A stretch of DNA of 25,063 bases. Origin: Eubacteriales bacterium (GTDB lineage: Bacteria; Bacillota_A; Clostridia; Christensenellales; Aristaeellaceae). Below the pieces are notes generated by a model. That model worked only from the letters and a program-made list of their open reading frames with translations. It was not told where the DNA came from and searched no databases. Positions 20,798 to 25,063 of the stretch are shown piece by piece (the stretch's first letter is position 1; every line of letters begins with the position of its first letter). Made by a program: the position numbers and the translations under genes. The stretch lies in assembly GCA_029974855.1 (NCBI GenBank), contig JARKQO010000590.1:1-25063 (forward strand). Direction: 5' to 3'.

Positions 20798-20826
20798 TTG
20801 ACGGAGTTGGCTAGATTTGCTAGAAT
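20798..20826 (+). promoter_or_regulatory. Promoter of the capsule/exopolysaccharide locus
   Basis: TTGACG (20798-20803) and TAGAAT (20821-20826) are 17 bp apart on plus. The stretch 20742-20797 contains no obvious terminator for the preceding operon, so some read-through into the locus is possible. Confidence 0.75.
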
Positions 20827-20832
20827 AGGACC

Positions 20833-21024
20833 TGCGGGATGGATTTTGCTTCCGGAAGGAAAGACCTGGCGCAGACCTGACCCACGGGCTTCTTCCCAGG
20901 CTGCCCCGGGCGGCGCCCATCCTCTACAAGACACCACATAGGCGTGCGCTGAGTTTCAGTCACGTGCGAAGCGGCCGACATACCCTTTTCTTTTTCACGA
21001 AGCGCGCATTCGGGGGGCGAAGCT
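20833..21024 (+). other. Long untranslated leader before the LoaP-like gene
   Basis: About 190 bases separate the predicted start from the first codon. They hold short GC-rich stems (for example around GCTGCCCCGGGCGGC near 20900) and a T/C-rich run at about 20983-20996 (CCTTTTCTTTTTC). No clear intrinsic terminator or known riboswitch is seen. LoaP-type antiterminators act on an RNA hairpin in the leader of their own locus, so this is where to look for one. Confidence 0.4.
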
Positions 21025-21636
21025 GTGTCTGAAAAGCTATTGAATAGAAGCAACGCCGGGCCGGAGGCTGAGGAGCCTCCCGGTCCGGACCAAGGAGTAC
21101 AATATGGGTGCGTCTTCTGCCGCACCGGTCAGGAGCGGTTTGTAGCCCAGGGGTTGGAAGCCAAGTACCAGAAATTGGAAACGCTGGTTGTGGTTCAGGT
21201 CAAGCATAAAAGCCTAAAGGGCGTTAAATCGACCCAGGAGCATATCCTCTTGCCGGGATATGTCTTTTTTCAGGTTTTGGGGGACGCCCCTTCCTTTTAT
21301 GATATACGGAGCATACAGGGTGTGATCGGCCTTTTGCGGGATTTCTCGGGGGAGTGGCGCCTGGCGGACCAGGACCAGCGCTTCGCCCGGTGGGCCTTTG
21401 CCCACGGCGGCGTCATCGGCCTGTCCAAGGCCTATACCGTGGGGGACAAGGTGCGCATCCTCAGCGGTCCCCTGAAGGACTATGAGGGCAGCATCGTCAA
21501 GATTGACAGGCGCAGCCGCAACGGGCAGATCAAGATCCGCTTTGACGGCAGGGTGTGGAAGGTATGGCTGGCATTCGAGCTGGTGGAGATGCAGACGACC
21601 CAAGCCCATAGCGGCGGCAATACGGCGGAGGCGTAA
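21025..21636 (+). CDS. loaP: LoaP-like NusG-family transcription antiterminator
   Basis: A 203-aa specialised NusG paralogue. The NGN domain begins at about residue 27 (YGCVFCRTGQERFVAQGLE) and contains LLPGYVFFQV. The C-terminal KOW domain is YTVGDKVRILSGPLKDYEGSIVKIDR. It is the first gene of a polysaccharide locus, the usual place for LoaP in clostridia, where it lets polymerase pass terminators in long gene clusters. The start is a GTG at 21025 after GGGGGG; no later ATG is in frame before the domain. The first 25 residues are not conserved. The symbol rests on context and domains, since RfaH/UpxY-type relatives look similar. Confidence 0.82.
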   Translation: MSEKLLNRSNAGPEAEEPPGPDQGVQYGCVFCRTGQERFVAQGLEAKYQKLETLVVVQVKHKSLKGVKSTQEHILLPGYVFFQVLGDAPSFYDIRSIQGVIGLLRDFSGEWRLADQDQRFARWAFAHGGVIGLSKAYTVGDKVRILSGPLKDYEGSIVKIDRRSRNGQIKIRFDGRVWKVWLAFELVEMQTTQAHSGGNTAEA

Positions 21637-21674
21637 CCTGATTCATGAAGCGAGTGATCAAACGGGAGGCGGCC

Positions 21675-22691
21675 ATGGTCAGCACCCCGCAGCTTGTGTT
21701 GCGCATCCTATTGGGCGTGATGGCGGTTGCGGTGCTGGCGGCGGTGCTGTACTGGATCGGGCGGAAAATCGAGGTGGGCCCGGCGGGATACCAGGAGGTG
21801 CGGGGCGAGCTCACCGGAAGGTTTGAGCCGGCCCGTACCGTGGAGTACCAGGGCAACCCGTACCAATACCGAAGCGGCCTGCTGACCGTGCTGGTGATGG
21901 GCGTTGACAGGGCCGGAGACAGCGAGGCCGCGCCCACGGGGTTCCGCAACGGCGGCCAGGCGGACTTCTTGCTGCTGCTGGTGTTCGACGCCAAGGACAA
22001 GACCGTCACCCCCATCCATATCGACCGGGACACCATGGCGGAAATCACGGTGCTTGGGGTATTGGGGAACGTGGCGGGCACCCGCAGGGCGCAGATCTGC
22101 CTGTCCCACGGCTTTGGGGACGGGGGGGAGCAAAGCTCCCTGTATACCGCCGACGCGGTCAGCAAGCTGCTCTACGGGGTGGACATCGATTTCTATATCT
22201 CCCTGAACCTGGACGCCATCTCCATCCTCAACGACGCCCTGGGCGGGGTTTCCGTAACCCTGAAGGACGATTTCACCTCTTTGGACCCCTCCATGACCAA
22301 GGGCAGCACCCTCACCCTCCGGGGAGAGCAGGCGGAATACTATGTCCGCAGCCGCATGGGGATCGGCATCGGCACCAACGAGGCCCGGATGGAGCGCCAG
22401 CGGGAGTACATGGCCGGCGCGGGCGAGCAGCTTAGCAAAAAGATGCGGGAGGACGGGGGCTTTCTGGGGAAACTGCTGGACGCCCTGGGGAAAAACCTGC
22501 AGAGCAACATGCCCAGGGGCAGGATGATCAACGAGTTTTACGGCAGCAGGGATTATGAAAACAGGGATACGATCGCCCCCCCGGGGCAGCATAAGGTGGG
22601 GGAGGATGGCTTTATGGAATATCATATGGAGGAGTCCGCTTTGGAGAAACTGGTGATTCAGCTGTTTTTCACACCCCGGGAATCGGGATAA
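21675..22691 (+). CDS. LytR-CpsA-Psr (LCP) family protein
   Basis: A 338-aa membrane-anchored protein. One helix lies at about residues 8-29, and the rest is outside. The LCP domain is seen in LLTVLVMGVDR, GGQADFLLLLVFDAKDKTVTPIHIDRDTMAEI, NLDAISILNDALGGVSVTL and AEYYVRSRMG. LCP enzymes move lipid-linked polysaccharide onto peptidoglycan. In the usual GRSDT motif Arg is replaced by Gln (GQADF), while the Arg-Asp of HIDRDT and the late Arg pair are kept. ATG 21675 is chosen for GGGAGG 5-6 bp upstream; ATG 21645 would add ten basic residues but has poorer spacing. Confidence 0.88.
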   Translation: MVSTPQLVLRILLGVMAVAVLAAVLYWIGRKIEVGPAGYQEVRGELTGRFEPARTVEYQGNPYQYRSGLLTVLVMGVDRAGDSEAAPTGFRNGGQADFLLLLVFDAKDKTVTPIHIDRDTMAEITVLGVLGNVAGTRRAQICLSHGFGDGGEQSSLYTADAVSKLLYGVDIDFYISLNLDAISILNDALGGVSVTLKDDFTSLDPSMTKGSTLTLRGEQAEYYVRSRMGIGIGTNEARMERQREYMAGAGEQLSKKMREDGGFLGKLLDALGKNLQSNMPRGRMINEFYGSRDYENRDTIAPPGQHKVGEDGFMEYHMEESALEKLVIQLFFTPRESG

Positions 22692-22697
22692 TTTTGG

Positions 22698-22726
22698 TTG
22701 CCTTTCCCAGCAGGGAAGAGTATAAT
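22698..22726 (+). promoter_or_regulatory. Internal promoter for the secreted-protein gene
   Basis: TTGCCT (22698-22703) and a consensus TATAAT (22721-22726) with 17-bp spacing on plus. The predicted leader is about 60 bases, ending in an AGAGAGG ribosome site before ATG 22793. The gene can thus be expressed apart from the upstream part of the locus. Confidence 0.8.
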
Positions 22727-22792
22727 ACACTATAGGCAATAGTAGATTCACGGACGAAACTAAAACTAGGGAACGGAAAGAGAGGATTCAGT

Positions 22793-23356
22793 ATGAACAA
22801 GAAGTTGGTTGGCCTTGTACTCGCGTTGGTAATGCTTACGGTGACTTCCCTGGCCTTTGCCTCACCCAGCAAGACGACGACTGATCTGGGCCGGGCTACC
22901 GGCGGCACTACCACTACCGGCGGAACGCTCCCCTTGAATGTTACGGTTCTGACCACGGGGTTGGCGGCCCAGGCGGCCAGCGACGAACTGGCTGCCATTG
23001 CCGGGTTTACCCAGCAGGGAGCGCCCCTGATTGAGTACTTCGATCCGGCTGTCCAGGCTGCCATCGGCGCGCTGCTGCCCCAGGGCTTCGACGCCAAGGG
23101 CCTGGGCATGAACGAGCTCCTGCCCATCAGCGTCACCGGCACCGTCACCGGCGGAGCCATCCTTTCCTTTGAGTTTGCCACCCAGTACCAGGAGGGGCAG
23201 ACCTTGGTGGCCATGGTAGGCGTCCGCTCCGGCGGAACCGTGACCTGGTACCCGCTGCCGGCCGAGGTGGTAGGCGGGGTTGTGAGGGTCCACTTCACCC
23301 AGGAGGTGCTGGAGAAGATGCAGACCGGCACCGCCATGCTGGCGATCTTGAGCTAA
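22793..23356 (+). CDS. Secreted protein of unknown function in the capsule locus
   Basis: A 187-aa protein with a clear signal peptide: MNKK, a hydrophobic stretch, and SLAFA-S as the cleavage region (about residue 23). The mature part begins with a Thr/Gly-rich linker, then AASDELAAIAGFTQQGAPLIEYFDPAVQAAI and a beta-rich C-terminal part (ISVTGTVTGGAILSFEFATQ, TVTWYPLPAEVVGGVVRVHF) that looks like an immunoglobulin-like or similar sandwich. I do not recognise the family. It has its own strong promoter and is followed by a strong terminator, so it is a separate unit inside the locus, perhaps made in large amounts. Confidence 0.72.
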   Translation: MNKKLVGLVLALVMLTVTSLAFASPSKTTTDLGRATGGTTTTGGTLPLNVTVLTTGLAAQAASDELAAIAGFTQQGAPLIEYFDPAVQAAIGALLPQGFDAKGLGMNELLPISVTGTVTGGAILSFEFATQYQEGQTLVAMVGVRSGGTVTWYPLPAEVVGGVVRVHFTQEVLEKMQTGTAMLAILS

Positions 23357-23457
23357 GTGGGCCAGAAGGCTGACGCCCTCTTTCCACACGGAAGATGATA
23401 TGCCTGGCAGTTAGGTTGGAGGCAATTCATCGCAAAGGGAATCCTGGAGCCCCTCAA

Positions 23458-23514
23458 GTGCCGGTCCGCCTGGGCCAAGCTCTGGCCGCTCAGGCGGGCG
23501 GCACTGTTTTCTTT
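23458..23514 (+). terminator. Strong intrinsic terminator before the chain-length gene
   Basis: A long hairpin is built from three matching segments: GTGCCG/CGGCAC (23458-23463 with 23499-23504), CCGCCTG/CAGGCGG, and GGCC/GGCC at the top. It is followed directly by TGTTTTCTTT. It lies 100 bp after the secreted-protein gene and 25 bp before the CapA-type start. Genes beyond it would need read-through from upstream, which a LoaP-type factor could provide. Bases 23357-23457 hold nothing else recognisable. Confidence 0.8.
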
Positions 23515-23538
23515 ACAATGAGTTGCCGGAGGAAGGGT

Positions 23539-24339
23539 ATGACGCCTACCGAAAAAGAGGGGCGGCAGAGAAGAATGGTGGGCAGGCCCCCCAATCTTTC
23601 CGCCCCGGACTCCGTGGAGACTGAAACTGAAATCGACCTGCTCGAGCTGTTTTACCGGCTCCTGGAAAACCTGAAGTATATTCTCCTGACCGCGGTGCTG
23701 TGCACTTTCGCGGCCGGGGTCTATACCTTTGTATTCCAAACGCCCCAATACGAGGCCACAGCCAAGCTGTATGTGATGAACCCCAGGGATTCGGCCATCA
23801 ACCTGTCGGATCTGCAGATCGGCACCTATCTGAAAAACGACTACCAGGAGGTTTTCAAAACCTGGGAAGTGCACGAGATGGTGATCAAAAACCTGGGGCT
23901 TTCCTATACCTATTCCCAAATGCAGGACATGCTTACCGTAACCAATCCCACCGATACCCGCATCCTTTACATCACCGTCACCTCCGAAAGCGCCAGGCAG
24001 GCCACCGTGATTGCCAACGAATACGCCACTGTGGCAAAGAAGTATATCTCCGCCACCATGGCCACAGAGGAGCCGAACATTCTGTCCGTGGCGCTTCAGC
24101 CCATTTTGCCCGTGGGCCCCAACAGGACCCGGAACATCATGCTGGGCTTCCTCCTGGGGGCCCTGCTGGCCATAGGGGTCATCACGGTGCGGTTTGTGAT
24201 GGACGACAAGGTCAAGACCGCGGACGATATCGCCAAATACGCGAATCTGGCCACCTTGGCCATTGTGCCCGTCTTGAACGGCCAAAGCGCGAGCAAGGCC
24301 AAGAAGAAGGCGGACAAAGCCGCCAGGAAGGGGGCATAA
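23539..24339 (+). CDS. Wzz/CapA-type polysaccharide chain-length and kinase-activating protein
   Basis: A 266-aa membrane protein. After a cytoplasmic start, helix 1 is at about residues 47-67, followed by an outside domain with the Wzz opening FQTPQYEATAKLYVM. Helix 2 is at about 200-220, and the C-terminal tail is basic (KAKKKADKAARKGA). In Gram-positive bacteria such proteins (CapA, CpsC, YveK) control polymer length and activate the separate CapB-type kinase, encoded 4 bp downstream. The start ATG 23539 has GGAGGAAG upstream; the longer open frame includes the terminator and is not coding. Confidence 0.88.
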   Translation: MTPTEKEGRQRRMVGRPPNLSAPDSVETETEIDLLELFYRLLENLKYILLTAVLCTFAAGVYTFVFQTPQYEATAKLYVMNPRDSAINLSDLQIGTYLKNDYQEVFKTWEVHEMVIKNLGLSYTYSQMQDMLTVTNPTDTRILYITVTSESARQATVIANEYATVAKKYISATMATEEPNILSVALQPILPVGPNRTRNIMLGFLLGALLAIGVITVRFVMDDKVKTADDIAKYANLATLAIVPVLNGQSASKAKKKADKAARKGA

Positions 24340-24343
24340 GGGG

Positions 24344-25063
24344 GTGAGAAGCCTAACCATCACGAAATTCCCTCTTTTGGACTATGCCTGCAATGAGGCG
24401 CTGAACACCCTGTGCACCAACCTTACCTTCTCGGGAAACCAAGTGAAAAAGATCATGGTTACCAGCTGCACCGCGGGGGAAGGGAAATCCTTCATGACCA
24501 TGAACATGATGCGCTCCTTTGCCGGCCTGGGGAAAATGGTGGTCTTTGTGAGCGGGGACCTTCGCCGGGCGGCGGTTGCCGAAAGATACGGCCTGCGCTT
24601 TCCGGACGGGGGAAGCAGCGACCGGGGGATCACCCATTATCTGGCGGGCATGAGCGAGCTGGAGGATGTGGTCTATTCCACCAACATCCCGGGGGCCTAC
24701 ATGGTGCCCGTGGGATACGAGGTTTCCAACTCCCTGACGCTGCTGAGCACCCCCAGGCTCACCGAGCTGCTGGATCACCTGGCGGGGATGTTTGATGTGG
24801 TGCTGGTGGACTCGCCCCCCATCGGCGTGATCATTGACGCGGCGGAGATCGCCAAATCCTGCGACGGCACCTTGCTGGTGGTATCCCATAACCAGGTCAG
24901 GAGACGGGACCTGAACGAGGCCAGGCGGCAGATTGAGCTGACCGGCTGCAGGGTGCTGGGAGCCGTGCTGAACAACGTGTCCTTTGACAGCTACTCCAGC
25001 AAGCGGTATTATGGCAAATCCGGCTATTACACCTATTACGCCTCTGATTCCGATGAGCCCAGG
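24344..25063 (+). CDS. CapB/CpsD-type tyrosine kinase, cut by the window end
   Basis: 240 residues are visible with no stop before the end of the window. The frame starts with GTG 24344, 4 bp after the CapA-type gene, with AGGAAGGGG upstream. Walker A is CTAGEGKS (residues 42-49), Walker B is VVLVDSPP (about 152-159). The Walker A' motif reads VFVSGDLRR: the first Asp of the usual DxDxR is Ser (residue 70) and the second (Asp72) is kept. A Tyr-rich tail (SKRYYGKSGYYTYYA) is the usual autophosphorylation cluster. Such kinases control capsule assembly together with the CapA-type partner. The change in Walker A' may lower or alter kinase activity. Confidence 0.88.
   Translation, partial: MRSLTITKFPLLDYACNEALNTLCTNLTFSGNQVKKIMVTSCTAGEGKSFMTMNMMRSFAGLGKMVVFVSGDLRRAAVAERYGLRFPDGGSSDRGITHYLAGMSELEDVVYSTNIPGAYMVPVGYEVSNSLTLLSTPRLTELLDHLAGMFDVVLVDSPPIGVIIDAAEIAKSCDGTLLVVSHNQVRRRDLNEARRQIELTGCRVLGAVLNNVSFDSYSSKRYYGKSGYYTYYASDSDEPR

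Overview
The window looks like chromosomal DNA of a fairly GC-rich Gram-positive anaerobe of the Bacillota, most likely a gut clostridium of the Oscillospirales type. Evidence: strong AAGGAGG-type ribosome sites, TTGACA/TATAAT promoters with 17-bp spacing, single-gene units, a NusG-like gene of the LoaP kind heading a capsule locus, a UPF0251/NifX-like pair, and single-membrane polysaccharide genes (LCP, CapA/CapB type). The species cannot be named from the sequence.

Layout. (1) 1-1585, plus: end of kduI, then kduD, two steps of uronate/pectin breakdown. (2) 1586-4010: an ECF sigma factor overlapping its probable membrane anti-sigma factor, lower in GC than its surroundings and bracketed by inverted copies of a hairpin-rich intergenic repeat. 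(3) 4006-6833, minus: trkA-trkH potassium uptake. (4) 7083-8336, plus: an AAA_14/DUF4143 ATPase. (5) 8484-16141: an accessory island of mostly single minus-strand genes: two GNAT acetyltransferases, a small unknown protein, a cupin, a VOC protein, a rifampin ADP-ribosyltransferase (Arr), a membrane MerR regulator, a methyltransferase, a DUF5131 protein and a DUF6273 protein. A plus-strand UPF0251 + NifX-like pair sits inside it. (6) 16149-20741: a TetR regulator divergent from a four-gene operon: CrtC/AttH-like lipocalin, CrtI-like flavoprotein, polyprenol/phytol-kinase-like membrane enzyme, and a CDF-like membrane protein lacking the usual metal ligands. (7) 20798-25063, plus: start of an exopolysaccharide/capsule locus: LoaP-like antiterminator, LCP protein, secreted unknown protein, Wzz/CapA-like chain-length protein and CapB-like tyrosine kinase (cut by the window end).

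Most notable: in the island (5), five genes share a copy of one promoter module (core CGTGGAGCAYAGTATAYCA read on plus, a TGRTATACT extended -10 on minus), and five have copies or fragments of one block just after their stop codons (GGCGTTTGAGGARCCGG followed by a GGATCCATTGGAATTT-like tag). This makes repeated promoter-gene-terminator units resembling a cassette array, with no recombinase visible here. The second candidate for a new system is operon (6), whose gene set suggests modification, phosphorylation and membrane handling of an isoprenoid or other lipid under TetR control. Third, a strong terminator lies inside the capsule locus just before the chain-length gene, a natural target for the LoaP-like protein encoded upstream.

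No rRNA, tRNA, CRISPR array, transposase or integrase was seen.
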